Source: Cribrihabitans_A pelagius
Lineage (GTDB): Bacteria > Pseudomonadota > Alphaproteobacteria > Rhodobacterales > Rhodobacteraceae
Assembly: GCF_048820915.1 (NCBI RefSeq)
Contig: NZ_JBMERR010000025.1
Location: 4,981 to 68,980, forward strand
Reading direction: 5' to 3'
DNA length: 64,000 nucleotides
Each line of letters opens with the position of its first letter. Position 1 is the stretch's first letter. The translations under genes and the position numbers were made by a program. This document shows positions 41,593-50,431 of the stretch, piece after piece. The notes beneath the pieces were generated by a model, which ran no database searches, had not been told where the DNA came from, and was given only the letters and a program-made list of their open reading frames with translations.

Positions 41593-42297
41593 TCAAGCCT
41601 CCTCACGCTTGCGGGTGGTGCGCTGCTCGATACGCTTTTCGTGGTCGCCCTGGATGATGCGGTGCACGTAGATGCCCGGCAGGTGGATGTGGTCGGGATC
41701 GAGCGATCCGCGCGGCACGATTTCCTCGACCTCGGCAATGCAGACCTTGCCGCACATGGCGGCGGGCGGGTTGAAGTTGCGCGCTGTCTTGCGGAAGATC
41801 AGGTTGCCGGTGTCATCGGCTTTCCAGGCCTTCACGATGGACAGGTCGGCAAAGATGCCGCGCTCCATGATATAGGTCTCGCCGTCGAACTCCTTGTGCT
41901 CCTTGCCCTCAGCGATCTGGGTGCCGACACCGGTCTTGGTATAGAACCCCGGAATCCCGCAGCCGCCCGCGCGCATCCGCTCGGCGAGCGTGCCTTGCGG
42001 GTTGAACTCCAGCTCCAGCTCGCCCGACAGGTACTGGCGCATGAACTCCGCGTTCTCGCCCACGTAGGAGGAGATCATCTTCTTCACCTGCCGCGTCTGC
42101 AGCAGGATGCCGATGCCGAAATCATCCACGCCCGCATTGTTGGAGGCAAAGGTCAGGTCCTTGGTGCCCGCGTCCTTGATTGCCTGCAGCAGAAGTTCGG
42201 GGATGCCGCAGAGGCCGAAGCCGCCCGCCGCAATGAACATGCCGTCGAAAAGCAGCCCGTCAAGCGCTTCGGCGGCGTTCGAATATACCTTTTTCAT
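41593..42297 (-). CDS. scoA: 3-oxoacid CoA-transferase subunit A
   Basis: A 234-residue alpha subunit. MKKVYSNAAEALDGLLFDGMFIAAGGFGLCGIPE at the N-terminus contains the conserved GGFGLCGIPE, and GTLAERMRAGGCGIPGFYTKTGVGT (about 110-134) is the CoA-binding signature. The ATG at 42297 has GGGAGAAC nine bases upstream. The longer open frame in front is outside the conserved region. It is the first gene of the scoA-scoB pair on the - strand. Confidence 0.92.
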   Translation of the reverse strand: MKKVYSNAAEALDGLLFDGMFIAAGGFGLCGIPELLLQAIKDAGTKDLTFASNNAGVDDFGIGILLQTRQVKKMISSYVGENAEFMRQYLSGELELEFNPQGTLAERMRAGGCGIPGFYTKTGVGTQIAEGKEHKEFDGETYIMERGIFADLSIVKAWKADDTGNLIFRKTARNFNPPAAMCGKVCIAEVEEIVPRGSLDPDHIHLPGIYVHRIIQGDHEKRIEQRTTRKREEA

Positions 42298-42413
42298 GGA
42301 GTTCTCCCATAAACTGCCAATTACAACGGTTCTGGCGGCGGGGCGGGAGAGAGTCAACAATACCGAGGCGGATCGGTATTTCTACGGAGCGCCCGGCACG
42401 CGCCGTCCCGCGC

Positions 42414-42540
42414 AGAGGGGCGCTGCCCCTCTTGGCCTTTCGGCCAATTCACCCCGGGGTACTTCGGGCCAGAAAGTAGTCCAGGCGTTTAGTTCAGAGG
42501 GAGGTGCCACTTTCTGACTGCAAATACCCCCGCCGGAGGC
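42414..42540. repeat. Hairpin-containing intergenic repeat block
   Basis: Between scoA and topA there are two consecutive perfect hairpins: AGAGGGGC-GCT-GCCCCTCT (42414-42432) and TTGGCC-TTTC-GGCCAA (42432-42447). They are followed by ACCCCGGGGTACTTCGGGCCAGAAAG and, on the - strand, a GCCTCCGGCGGGGGTATTTG repeat (42519-42540). The last is a copy of the CTCCGGCGGGAG family seen after folD. No gene is present in 42,298-42,580. Confidence 0.65.
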
Positions 42541-42580
42541 CCGCCGCGCGCCAGCGCAGCGGTTGGCAGCGCGCGATGGT

Positions 42581-45196
42581 TTAACTCTTGGCCGCGGCTT
42601 TCTTGGCGGGTGCCTTTTTCTTGGCCGCCGGTTTTTTCTTGGCGGTCTTCTTGCCCGCTTTCTCGGTGATCAGTTGAACCGCCATTTCCATAGTCATGTC
42701 CTTGGGCTCCACGTCCTTGGGCAGGGTGGCGTTCACCTTTTCCCATTTCACGTAAGGCCCGTAGCGGCCGTCCATGATGTTGACCGCGCCGCCGCTCTCG
42801 GGGTGTTCGCCCAACTCCTTCAGCGGTTTTGCCGCCGCCCGGCTGCCGCGGCGGCCGGGGTTGGCGCGTTTTTCGGCCAGGAGCTCCACCGCGCGGTTCA
42901 TGCCGATCTCGAAGACGTCGTTGGGGTCCTTGAGGTTGGCGTAAACCGGCTTTTCCTCCTCCGGCAGCTGGTGCATCAGGTAGGGCCCGAAGCGGCCGAA
43001 GTTCGACGAGATCATGCCGCCTTCCGGATGCTCGCCGATCTGGCGCGGCAGGCTCAGGAGCGTGAGCGCCTTCTCCAGGTCCATGTCGTCCTTGTTCCAG
43101 CCCTTCGGCAGGCTGGCGCGCGGCGGCTTCTTGTTCTCTGGCGTGGCTTCGCCGCGCTGCACGTAAGGCCCGAAGCGGCCGGACTTCAGGTGGATCTCAT
43201 CGCCCTCATCGACCCCCAGCACGCGCTCGTCGCCATCGGCGCCTTCGCCGGCGATGGGGCGTGTGTAGGTGCACTCGGGGTAGTTGCCGCAGCCGACAAA
43301 GCCGCCCGTGCGCGAGGTCTTGAGGTGCAGCTGACCCTGGCCGCATTTCGGGCAGATGCGCGGGTCGGTGCCATCTTCGCGCGGGGGGTAAAGCTGCGGC
43401 GCCAGCGCGTCGTCGAGCACGTCCAGCACCTCGGTGATGCGCAGCTCAGAGGTCTCGGCAATCGCGGCGGAGAAGTCGCGCCAGAACCGGCCCAGCAGGT
43501 CCTTGTAATCGCGCTGGCCCGCGCTCACGTCATCGAGCTCTTCCTCCAGGTTGGCGGTGAACTCGTAGCCGACGTATTTGCGGAAGAAATTCAGCAGGAA
43601 GATGGTGACGATCCGGCCCTTGTCCTCGGGGAACAGGCGGTTCTTGTCCTTGCGGACATATTCGCGGTCCTGGATCGTGGTGATCACCGAAGCATAGGTC
43701 GAGGGACGGCCGATGCCGAGCTCTTCCATGCGCTTGACCAGCGTCGCCTCGGTGTAGCGGGGCGGCGGCTGAGTGTGGTGCTGCAGCGCCAGCACGGCAC
43801 CGTCTTCGGACAGCACCGAAGCGTCCTTGCCGGCCTTTTCCGCCTGCGCCGCAAGCACGCCTGCAAACTTCAGCGCCTCGCCTTCCATGATCTGCGGCAG
43901 GCGCTTGTCGTCCTCGTCCGCGACATCGTCGCGGCCTTCCTCGTAGACCCGCAGGAAGCCGTCGAACAGCACCACCTGGCCGGTCGCGCGCAGCACCACC
44001 TGGCCATCGTCCGAGCCGATGTCGACAGTGGTGCGCTCCAACCGGGCGCCTTCCATCTGGCAGGACAGCGTGCGCTTCCAGATCAGGTCGTAGAGCTTGC
44101 GCTGGTCGTCATCGCTCACCTTCAGCGAGGCGGCATCGCGGCCCATGTCGGTGGGGCGGATGCATTCGTGCGCCTCCTGGGCGTTCTTTGCCTTATTCTT
44201 GTAGATCCGGGGCTTGCCCGGCACGTACTCCCCGCCATAGCGCTGGGTGATCTCGGCGCGCGCCGCCTCGACCGCTTCCGGCGCCATGTCGATACCGTCG
44301 GTCCGCATGTAGGTGATGTGGCCCGCCTCATAGAGCCGCTGCGCCGCGTTCATCGTCTGCCGCGCGCCCATGCCGAATTTGCGGCTGGCTTCCTGCTGCA
44401 GGGTGGAGGTCATGAAGGGGGCCGAGGGGTTGCGGGAGGCGGGCTTGGCCTCCACCGACACGACCTTGAGCTTGCGCGAGGCAACCGCCTGCACCGCCAG
44501 CTCGGCCGCGGTGGAATTGGCGAGGCTGTATTTGTCCAGCTTATCGCCGCCCAGCACCGTGAGGCGCGCCTCGAAATCCTGGCCGCGCGGGGTCTTGAGG
44601 CTGGCGCGGACCGACCAGTATTCCTGCGGGTTGAAAGCCTCGATCTCCATCTCGCGCTCGACGATCAGGCGCAGGCAGACCGACTGCACCCGGCCCGCCG
44701 AGCGCGCGCCCGGCAGCTTGCGCCACAGCACCGGCGACAGGTTGAAGCCCACCAGGTAGTCCAGCGCGCGGCGGGCCAGATAGGCTTCGACCAGCGGCAG
44801 GTCGACCTGGCGCGGGTTCTTCATCGCCTCGGCGACAGCTTCCTTCGTGATCGCGTTGAAGGTCACCCGGCTGACCGCGGTGTCCTTCTTGATCGAGCGC
44901 CGCTTGGTCAGCGCCTCCTGCAGGTGCCAGCTGATCGCCTCGCCCTCGCGGTCGGGGTCGGTGGCGAGGATCAGGGCGTTGTCGTCCTTCAGCGCGTCGG
45001 CGATCGCCTTCACGTGCTTGCGGCTGTCGGCGCCGACTTCCCAGGTCATGCCGAAATCCGCCTCCGGGTCGACCGAGCCGTCTTTGGCCGGCAGGTCGCG
45101 CACATGCCCGTAGGAGGCCAGAACGGTGTAGTCAGAGCCAAGGTACTTGTTGATCGTCTTCGCTTTGGCTGGGGATTCGACAACGACAACTGGCAT
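42581..45196 (-). CDS. topA: DNA topoisomerase I
   Basis: Type IA topoisomerase that relaxes negative supercoils. The 871-residue protein has the Toprim domain (MPVVVVESPAKAKTINKYLG with the catalytic Glu, ATDPDREGEAISWHL with the Asp triad), the active-site tyrosine in GHITYMRTDG, and one C4 zinc ribbon (CPKCGQGQLHLKTSRTGGFVGCGNYPEC). Three further DUF-like repeats with GRYGPYVK / GRFGPYL follow, then a Lys/Ala-rich tail (last 30 residues, KKTAKKKPAAKKKAPAKK). The tail and the Toprim repeats are normal in alphaproteobacteria. It lies downstream of dprA with a 153-base gap. Confidence 0.95.
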   Translation of the reverse strand: MPVVVVESPAKAKTINKYLGSDYTVLASYGHVRDLPAKDGSVDPEADFGMTWEVGADSRKHVKAIADALKDDNALILATDPDREGEAISWHLQEALTKRRSIKKDTAVSRVTFNAITKEAVAEAMKNPRQVDLPLVEAYLARRALDYLVGFNLSPVLWRKLPGARSAGRVQSVCLRLIVEREMEIEAFNPQEYWSVRASLKTPRGQDFEARLTVLGGDKLDKYSLANSTAAELAVQAVASRKLKVVSVEAKPASRNPSAPFMTSTLQQEASRKFGMGARQTMNAAQRLYEAGHITYMRTDGIDMAPEAVEAARAEITQRYGGEYVPGKPRIYKNKAKNAQEAHECIRPTDMGRDAASLKVSDDDQRKLYDLIWKRTLSCQMEGARLERTTVDIGSDDGQVVLRATGQVVLFDGFLRVYEEGRDDVADEDDKRLPQIMEGEALKFAGVLAAQAEKAGKDASVLSEDGAVLALQHHTQPPPRYTEATLVKRMEELGIGRPSTYASVITTIQDREYVRKDKNRLFPEDKGRIVTIFLLNFFRKYVGYEFTANLEEELDDVSAGQRDYKDLLGRFWRDFSAAIAETSELRITEVLDVLDDALAPQLYPPREDGTDPRICPKCGQGQLHLKTSRTGGFVGCGNYPECTYTRPIAGEGADGDERVLGVDEGDEIHLKSGRFGPYVQRGEATPENKKPPRASLPKGWNKDDMDLEKALTLLSLPRQIGEHPEGGMISSNFGRFGPYLMHQLPEEEKPVYANLKDPNDVFEIGMNRAVELLAEKRANPGRRGSRAAAKPLKELGEHPESGGAVNIMDGRYGPYVKWEKVNATLPKDVEPKDMTMEMAVQLITEKAGKKTAKKKPAAKKKAPAKKAAAKS

Positions 45197-45349
45197 AAAT
45201 TCTCTGACCTCTCGGGAGTGATTTGGCGCGTTCTAGGCGGGGCAAGATGTGGGGCGCAAGAGGAGATTGTCAATCCGCAGCCATCGGACGGGGGGCCGGG
45301 GCTGGCGATACCGGGAGGTTGAGAGGGGGTTGCGGCGCTGCCGCGGCGG

Positions 45350-46546
45350 TCAGCCTTCGCGTGTGGATGCGCGGCAGAGCAGCCCGCCGGGGCCGCGGCT
45401 CAGCGCGCCCTCCAGCTCGAGGTCGGTGAGCGCGGGCGCGAGGTCGCCGGGTGTGAGCGCCAGGTCCCGCAGCAGCGCTTCCTCCGGCGTGGGGGAGGGG
45501 CCGAGCCGGTCGAGGATCTGCTGGTGCAGGGCATGGGTCTCGGCGAGGCTGCGTTTTTGCGGCGGCGGCGGCGGCAGGTCCGCCAGGGCCGCGCTGAGAG
45601 CCTTGGCCGGTGGCGGGGCCTCCGGGGCCGCCTGTGCCTCCGCGGCTTCCGGCAGCGGCGGCAATGCGGCCAGCACGTCTTCGGCGCCGCGCACCAGCTG
45701 GGCGCCGTCACGGATCAGCATATTGCAGCCCGAGGCGCGGGCATCGAAGGGGTGGCCCGGCACCGCCAGCACCTCGCGGCCGTAATCCAGCGCCTGCTGC
45801 GCGGTGATCAGGCTGCCGGAGCGGGCCGCGGCCTCGACCACCACGGTGGCGCGGGCAATGCCGGCGATGATCCGGTTGCGGCGCGGGAAATGGCGCGCCT
45901 GCGGCGCCAGCCCCATCGGCTGTTCCGACAGAATCACGCCCGTCTCGCCAATGCGGGCGGCAAGGGCTGCATTGGAGGCAGGGTAAACAACATCGGCGCC
46001 GCCTGCGAGCACCGCCACCGTGCCGGTCTCCAGCGCGCCTTCATGGGCGGCGGTGTCGACGCCGCGGGCCAGGCCCGAGACCACCACATGGCCTGCCGCG
46101 CCCAGTTCGCGTGCCAGCGCCCGCGCCATGCGGGTGCCAAGCGAGGACGCGTTGCGCGCGCCGGCAAGTGCGACGGCGGGACGCGCCAGAACATCGATGT
46201 CGCCGATCGCCCACAGCAAGGGCGGGGCGTCCTTCAAGGTCATCAGAAGTTCGGGATATCCAGGGCCTGCGTAGCACAAAAGCCGCGCTTTGGCGGCTTT
46301 TGCGGCATTTATTTCGGCGTCCACCGCATTGGCAGGGCATGTTTCATACCCCTTGATACCTGCGGAGCGTGCCAGTTCAGGCAACGCATCCAGCGCGTTC
46401 TGCGCTGAACCGTATTGGTTGAGCAGCCGGTGAAAGGTCACCGCGCCAACCCGTTTGGAGCGCAACAGACGAAGCCAGGAAAACTGAAGCTCTTCCGTGG
46501 TGGGTGGGAGTGGGGGGTGAGTGGAAGAATGTGCTTCTTCAGTCAT
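45350..46546 (-). CDS. dprA: DNA-processing protein DprA
   Basis: DprA binds incoming single-stranded DNA and loads RecA during transformation. The 398-residue protein has an N-terminal SAM-like domain (about 20-75), the Rossmann-type DprA core with VALAGARNASSLGTRMARALARELG, VVSGLARGVDTAAHEGAL, FPRRNRIIAGIARATVVVEAAARSGSL and GREVLAVPGHP, and a C-terminal winged helix (about 320-390) after a Pro/Ala linker. In alphaproteobacteria it usually adjoins topA, as here. The natural competence of the organism cannot be inferred from this gene alone. Confidence 0.93.
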   Translation of the reverse strand: MTEEAHSSTHPPLPPTTEELQFSWLRLLRSKRVGAVTFHRLLNQYGSAQNALDALPELARSAGIKGYETCPANAVDAEINAAKAAKARLLCYAGPGYPELLMTLKDAPPLLWAIGDIDVLARPAVALAGARNASSLGTRMARALARELGAAGHVVVSGLARGVDTAAHEGALETGTVAVLAGGADVVYPASNAALAARIGETGVILSEQPMGLAPQARHFPRRNRIIAGIARATVVVEAAARSGSLITAQQALDYGREVLAVPGHPFDARASGCNMLIRDGAQLVRGAEDVLAALPPLPEAAEAQAAPEAPPPAKALSAALADLPPPPPQKRSLAETHALHQQILDRLGPSPTPEEALLRDLALTPGDLAPALTDLELEGALSRGPGGLLCRASTREG

Positions 46547-46708
46547 CCGCGGCTCCGCCTGTTTGCAGGATTAGAATTAACCTTGAGGGGGTTAACAGGT
46601 GGTGAACGCGCTGCAATTTTTCCGTGATTCTTCGCTAATTACGGTAAGTATCTAATACTAAATGGGTATTTTCGCCTCCCGGGCAGGAGGGGCTGCGGAC
46701 AATGTGCG

Positions 46709-46732
46709 GGCCGGGGCAGCAGAGCCCCGGCC
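46709..46732. terminator. Hairpin downstream of tldD
   Basis: GGCCGGGGC-AGCAGA-GCCCCGGCC is a perfect nine-pair stem 20 bases beyond the tldD stop. It lacks a T run on the - strand (it is followed by CGCACATTG), so it may be a Rho-type or weak terminator. The remaining 46,547-46,708 upstream of dprA includes TTAACC-TTGAGGG-GGTTAA (46577-46595), a dyad near the dprA promoter. Confidence 0.45.
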
Positions 46733-46751
46733 GGGTTAACGCCAGGCGGCC

Positions 46752-48173
46752 TCAGGCGGCCGAGCCGCCTACCGTCAGCCCGTCCATCAGCACCGAGGGC
46801 TGGCCGACGCCCACCGGCACCCATTGGCCCGCCTTGCCGCAATTGCCCATGCCGGGGTCCAGCGCCATGTCGTTGCCAAGGCCGCGGATCTGCTTCAGGG
46901 CGGTGGCGCCGTCGCCGATCAGCGTCGCGCCCTTGACCGGCGCGCCCACCTTGCCGTCCTTCACCCGGTAGGCCTCGGTGCAGGAGAAGACGAACTTGCC
47001 GTTGGTGATGTCGACCTGGCCGCCGCCGAAGCCCACCGCCCAGATGCCGTCCCTGATCTGCGCCACTAGATCGCCCGGATCGGCCGCGCCGCCCAGCATG
47101 TAGGTATTGGTCATCCGCGGCATCGGCGCGTGGGCGTAGCTCTGCCGCCGCCCGTTGCCGGTGGGAGTGACCCCCATCAGCCGGGCGTTCTGGCGGTCCT
47201 GCATGTAGCCCACCAGCACGCCGTCCTCGATCAGCGTGGTCTTCTGGCTCGGCGTGCCCTCGTCGTCCACGGTGAGCGAGCCGCGCCGGTCCGGGATGGT
47301 GCCGTCATCCAGCACGGTGACCCCCTTGGCCGCGATCTGCTGGCCCATCAGCCCGGCAAAGGCAGAGGAGCCCTTGCGGTTGAAATCGCCCTCCAGCCCG
47401 TGGCCGATCGCCTCGTGCAGCAGGATGCCGGGCCAGCCGGGGCCAAGCACCACTTCCATCTCGCCCGCGGGGGCCGGTTCGGCCTCCAGGTTCACCAGCG
47501 CGATGCGCAGCGCTTCCTTCACCTGCGCCTGCCAGTTCGCCGGGTCGATCAGACCGTCGAGCCCGAGCCGCCCGCCGCCGCCCGCCGAGCCGCTTTCACG
47601 CCGGCCGTCCTGCTCTGCGATGACCGAAACGTTCAATCGCGCCATCGGACGGATGTCACTCACGCGCACACCATCGGCGCGCAGGATCTCCACCTCCTGC
47701 AGGGAGGCCGCCAGCGAGGCCGAGACCTGCACCACCCGCTTGTCCAGCCCGCGGGCAAAGGCGTCGATCTCGCGCAGGGTCTCTACCTTCACCGGGAAGG
47801 GCAGGGCGCTGATCGGGTCGGCGTCGGTATAGAGCTTCTTGTTGGTGGCCTGCGGCGGCTCGGCATAGGTGCCGCCGCCCGCGCCCACTGCCAGCCGCGC
47901 GGTCTCGGACGCGCGCCTGAGTGCCGCAAGCGAGACGTCGGTGGAATGCGCATAGCCCGCCACATCGCCATTGACCGCCCGCAGGCCGAAGCCTTCGGAG
48001 GCATCATAGCTGGCACTGCGCAGCCGCCCGTCATCGAACACCAGCGCCTCCGACTTGCGCCGCTCGGCAAAGATCTCGCCATCCTCCGCCCCGTCCAGAG
48101 CCTGCCGCAAAAGCGGCAGCGCCTCGTCTTCCGGCAGCGCAGTTTCAAAGGGGCGGAAGGCAGGGTTTTCCAT
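46752..48173 (-). CDS. tldD: Metalloprotease TldD
   Basis: TldD with its partner TldE forms a zinc protease that processes peptides such as microcin B17 and degrades unstructured polypeptides. The 473-residue protein carries the HExxxH-type zinc motif LLHEAIGHGLEGDFNRKG (about 253-270) and the conserved block GVLVGYMQDRQNARLMGVTPTGNGRRQSYAHAPMPRMTNTYM. Length fits the family (about 475). tldE (pmbA) is not in the window. It is divergent from ctaC; the 193-base spacer carries an FNR-type box. Confidence 0.93.
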   Translation of the reverse strand: MENPAFRPFETALPEDEALPLLRQALDGAEDGEIFAERRKSEALVFDDGRLRSASYDASEGFGLRAVNGDVAGYAHSTDVSLAALRRASETARLAVGAGGGTYAEPPQATNKKLYTDADPISALPFPVKVETLREIDAFARGLDKRVVQVSASLAASLQEVEILRADGVRVSDIRPMARLNVSVIAEQDGRRESGSAGGGGRLGLDGLIDPANWQAQVKEALRIALVNLEAEPAPAGEMEVVLGPGWPGILLHEAIGHGLEGDFNRKGSSAFAGLMGQQIAAKGVTVLDDGTIPDRRGSLTVDDEGTPSQKTTLIEDGVLVGYMQDRQNARLMGVTPTGNGRRQSYAHAPMPRMTNTYMLGGAADPGDLVAQIRDGIWAVGFGGGQVDITNGKFVFSCTEAYRVKDGKVGAPVKGATLIGDGATALKQIRGLGNDMALDPGMGNCGKAGQWVPVGVGQPSVLMDGLTVGGSAA

Positions 48174-48193
48174 GGTGCAGAGCTCCGGTTTTT

Positions 48194-48207
48194 TTGATTT
48201 GAGTCAA
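48194..48207. promoter_or_regulatory. FNR/FnrL-type binding site between tldD and ctaC
   Basis: TTGAT-TTGA-GTCAA matches the TTGAY-N4-RTCAA consensus of Crp/Fnr-family redox regulators without mismatch. It lies 159 bases upstream of the ctaC start, in the spacer that also drives tldD. In Rhodobacter relatives FnrL adjusts terminal oxidase genes to oxygen; that regulation is plausible here but not shown. Confidence 0.5.
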
Positions 48208-48301
48208 GAAAGCGACCGTTTGCCGCTTGCCAGCCTCTTTATCTGTACGGAGGAATATGATTTTAAGCGGCCTCAAAGACAACGGGGCTATTGCGTTTTG
48301 C

Positions 48302-48316
48302 GGAATCATTGATTCC
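48302..48316. promoter_or_regulatory. Perfect 15-bp palindrome upstream of ctaC
   Basis: GGAATCA-T-TGATTCC is a perfect inverted repeat 51 bases upstream of the ctaC ATG, close to the expected promoter. It could be an operator for a dimeric regulator. The factor is unknown. Confidence 0.35.
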
Positions 48317-48366
48317 CCGCCGCGCGGTGCCGCAGGAACAATGCGATCAACCGATCAGGACAAGAT

Positions 48367-49212
48367 ATGAAGAACGCTTTGATGCTTTCGGGCCTGTTTG
48401 CTGGCCTGTCGAGCCTTCCGGCCATGGCGCAAGAAGGCCTTGAAATTATTGGTAAGCCCACCGATGGCGAGATGGGATTCCAGCCTGCCGCCACCGCGCT
48501 GGCCGAGGGGCTGCACCGGCTCGACTACATGATTCTGGTGATCATTACCGCAATCTGCATTTTCGTCGCCGGCCTGCTGCTCTACGCCATCGTGCGCTAC
48601 AACCGCCGCGCCAACCCGACGCCGGCCAAGTACAGCCACTACACCCCGATCGAGATCGCCTGGACCGTGATCCCGATCCTGGTCCTGGTGTTCATCGGCT
48701 CCTTCTCCCTGCCGCAGCTGTTCGCGCAGCAGGAAATTCCCGAAGGCGACATCAACATCAAGGTGACCGGCTACCAGTGGTACTGGGGGTATGAATACAC
48801 CGACCACGAGTTCGGCTTTGAAAGCTTCCTGCTGCCCAAGGACCAGCTGGAAGCAAACGGCTACTCGCAGGACGAATGGCTGCTCGCCACCGACACCGCC
48901 GTCGTCGTGCCCTCGGGCAAGACCGTGGTGATGCAGGTGACCGCCGCCGACGTGATCCACTCCTGGACCATCCCCGCCTTCGGCGTGAAGCAGGACGGCG
49001 TTCCGGGCCGCCTGGCGGAACTGTGGTTCGAGGTCGAGGAAGGCAAGGAAGGCATCTACTTCGGCCAGTGCTCCGAGCTTTGCGGCAAGGACCACGCCTA
49101 CATGCCGATCACCGTCAAGGTGGTGACCCAGGAAGAATACGACGCCTGGCTGCAGGGCGCGATCGAGGAATATGCGGGTATCCCGCAGTCCTACCAGGTC
49201 GCCTCCAAGTAA
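48367..49212 (+). CDS. ctaC: Cytochrome c oxidase subunit II (aa3 type)
   Basis: A 281-residue CuA-bearing subunit that accepts electrons from cytochrome c. Signal peptide (residues 1-21, ending AMAQ), two transmembrane helices (about 52-75 and 96-117), and the periplasmic cupredoxin domain with YQWYWGYEY, the CuA ligand His in VIHSWTIPAFGVKQD and the ligand cluster GQCSELCGKDHAYM (two Cys, Glu, His, Met). All ligands are present. Subunit I (ctaD) is not adjacent, which is usual in this group. It is the first gene of the ctaC-ctaB-small-ctaG-ctaE-surf1 cluster. Confidence 0.96.
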   Translation: MKNALMLSGLFAGLSSLPAMAQEGLEIIGKPTDGEMGFQPAATALAEGLHRLDYMILVIITAICIFVAGLLLYAIVRYNRRANPTPAKYSHYTPIEIAWTVIPILVLVFIGSFSLPQLFAQQEIPEGDINIKVTGYQWYWGYEYTDHEFGFESFLLPKDQLEANGYSQDEWLLATDTAVVVPSGKTVVMQVTAADVIHSWTIPAFGVKQDGVPGRLAELWFEVEEGKEGIYFGQCSELCGKDHAYMPITVKVVTQEEYDAWLQGAIEEYAGIPQSYQVASK

Positions 49213-49310
49213 CCAAAGGCCGTGCCCGTGCCGCCCTGGCGCGGGCCAACCGCCCATGAACCTGAGGGTGCGCAGCTGCTGCGCACCCGGCTGCCGCTAA
49301 AGGGATCGAG

Positions 49311-50252
49311 ATGAGCGACGCAAGCATCGACGCGAGCCAACTGAATGAAAACGAGGCCGGCTTTGGCGATTACTTCGCCCTGCTGAAGCCGCGTGTCATG
49401 TCGCTGGTCGTGTTCACCGCGCTTGTCGGCCTGCTGGCGGCACCCGTGGGCGTGCATCCGGTGGTCGGCTTTGCCGCGATCCTGTTCATCGCCATCGGCG
49501 GCGGTGCGTCCGGCGCGCTGAACATGTGGTGGGACGCCGACATCGACCAGGTGATGAAACGCACCAAATCGCGCCCCATTCCGGCAGGCAAGGTTGAACC
49601 GGGCGAGGCGATGGTGCTTGGCCTGGCGCTGTCGGGCCTGTCGGTGATCATGCTGGCGCTGGCCGCCAATGTCTTTGCCGGGGCATTCCTGGCCTTCACA
49701 ATCTTCTTTTACGTGGTGGTCTATACCATGTGGCTGAAGCGGGCGACGCCGCAGAACATCGTGATCGGCGGCGCCGCGGGGGCTTTCCCGCCGGTGATCG
49801 GCTGGGTGGCCGCCACCGGCTCGATGGCGGTGGAGCCCTGGCTGATGTTCGCGCTCACCTTCATGTGGACGCCGCCGCATTTCTGGGCGCTGGCGCTGTT
49901 CATGCGCTCGGATTATGACGACGCGGGCGTGCCGATGCTGACCGTGACCCATGGCCGTCCGGCGACCCGGCTGCACATCCTGATCTATACCGCATTGCTG
50001 GCTCTGCTGGCCGTGGGCACCGCCTTCTCCGGCGTGGGCGGGCCCTTGTATCTGGCGGTGGCACTGGTGCTGAACGGCCTGTTCCTGCACGGCGCGGTGA
50101 AGATCTGGCGCCGGAACGAGGACGGTTCCGAGGCCGACAACTTCAAGGCGGAACGCAGCTTCTTCAAGCTCTCGCTGCTGTACCTGTTCCTGCACTTCGG
50201 CGCGATCCTGGCCGAGGCGCTGCTGAAACCCTACGGGCTTGGAGGCTGGTAA
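49311..50252 (+). CDS. ctaB: Protoheme IX farnesyltransferase (heme O synthase)
   Basis: A 313-residue UbiA-family prenyltransferase that converts heme B to heme O for the aa3 oxidase. The first Asp-rich motif NMWWDADIDQVMKRTKSRPIPAG (about 67-89) and YTMWLKRATPQNIVIGGAAGAFPPVIGWVA are diagnostic, with about nine membrane helices. The start ATG at 49311 gives MSDASIDASQLNENEAGFGDYFALLKPR. Only two bases lie between its stop and the next small gene. Confidence 0.95.
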   Translation: MSDASIDASQLNENEAGFGDYFALLKPRVMSLVVFTALVGLLAAPVGVHPVVGFAAILFIAIGGGASGALNMWWDADIDQVMKRTKSRPIPAGKVEPGEAMVLGLALSGLSVIMLALAANVFAGAFLAFTIFFYVVVYTMWLKRATPQNIVIGGAAGAFPPVIGWVAATGSMAVEPWLMFALTFMWTPPHFWALALFMRSDYDDAGVPMLTVTHGRPATRLHILIYTALLALLAVGTAFSGVGGPLYLAVALVLNGLFLHGAVKIWRRNEDGSEADNFKAERSFFKLSLLYLFLHFGAILAEALLKPYGLGGW

Positions 50253-50254
50253 TC

Positions 50255-50431
50255 ATGGCTTTGCGCAAAGACCACGACCTGCACAAGCGCCGCTTCGGCC
50301 GCAACCTGGGCGTCGGCGTGCTGCTTGCCGCTTTCGTCGTGCTGATCCTGGCCCTGACCATGGTCAAGGTCACCTCGAACGGCTTCAGCTTCCCCGGCAG
50401 CGGCAGTGAAACCCGGACGGAGCAAAGCTGA
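50255..50431 (+). CDS. Small membrane protein of the cta operon (CoxF-like)
   Basis: A 58-residue protein with a basic N-terminus (MALRKDHDLHKRRFGRN), a single transmembrane helix (LGVGVLLAAFVVLILALTMV, about 18-38) and a short tail. Such a protein occurs between ctaB and ctaG in many alphaproteobacterial oxidase operons and is usually called CoxF; its function is unproven. It starts two bases after ctaB, and its TGA stop overlaps the ctaG ATG (TGATG), so translation is coupled on both sides. Confidence 0.82.
   Translation: MALRKDHDLHKRRFGRNLGVGVLLAAFVVLILALTMVKVTSNGFSFPGSGSETRTEQS

Noticed and set aside
42563..45322. A 919-codon open frame on the + strand opposite topA
   Set aside because: It is the antisense shadow of a clearly conserved topA gene in GC-rich DNA; its product has no domain and is rich in Arg, Ala, Gly, His and Val.
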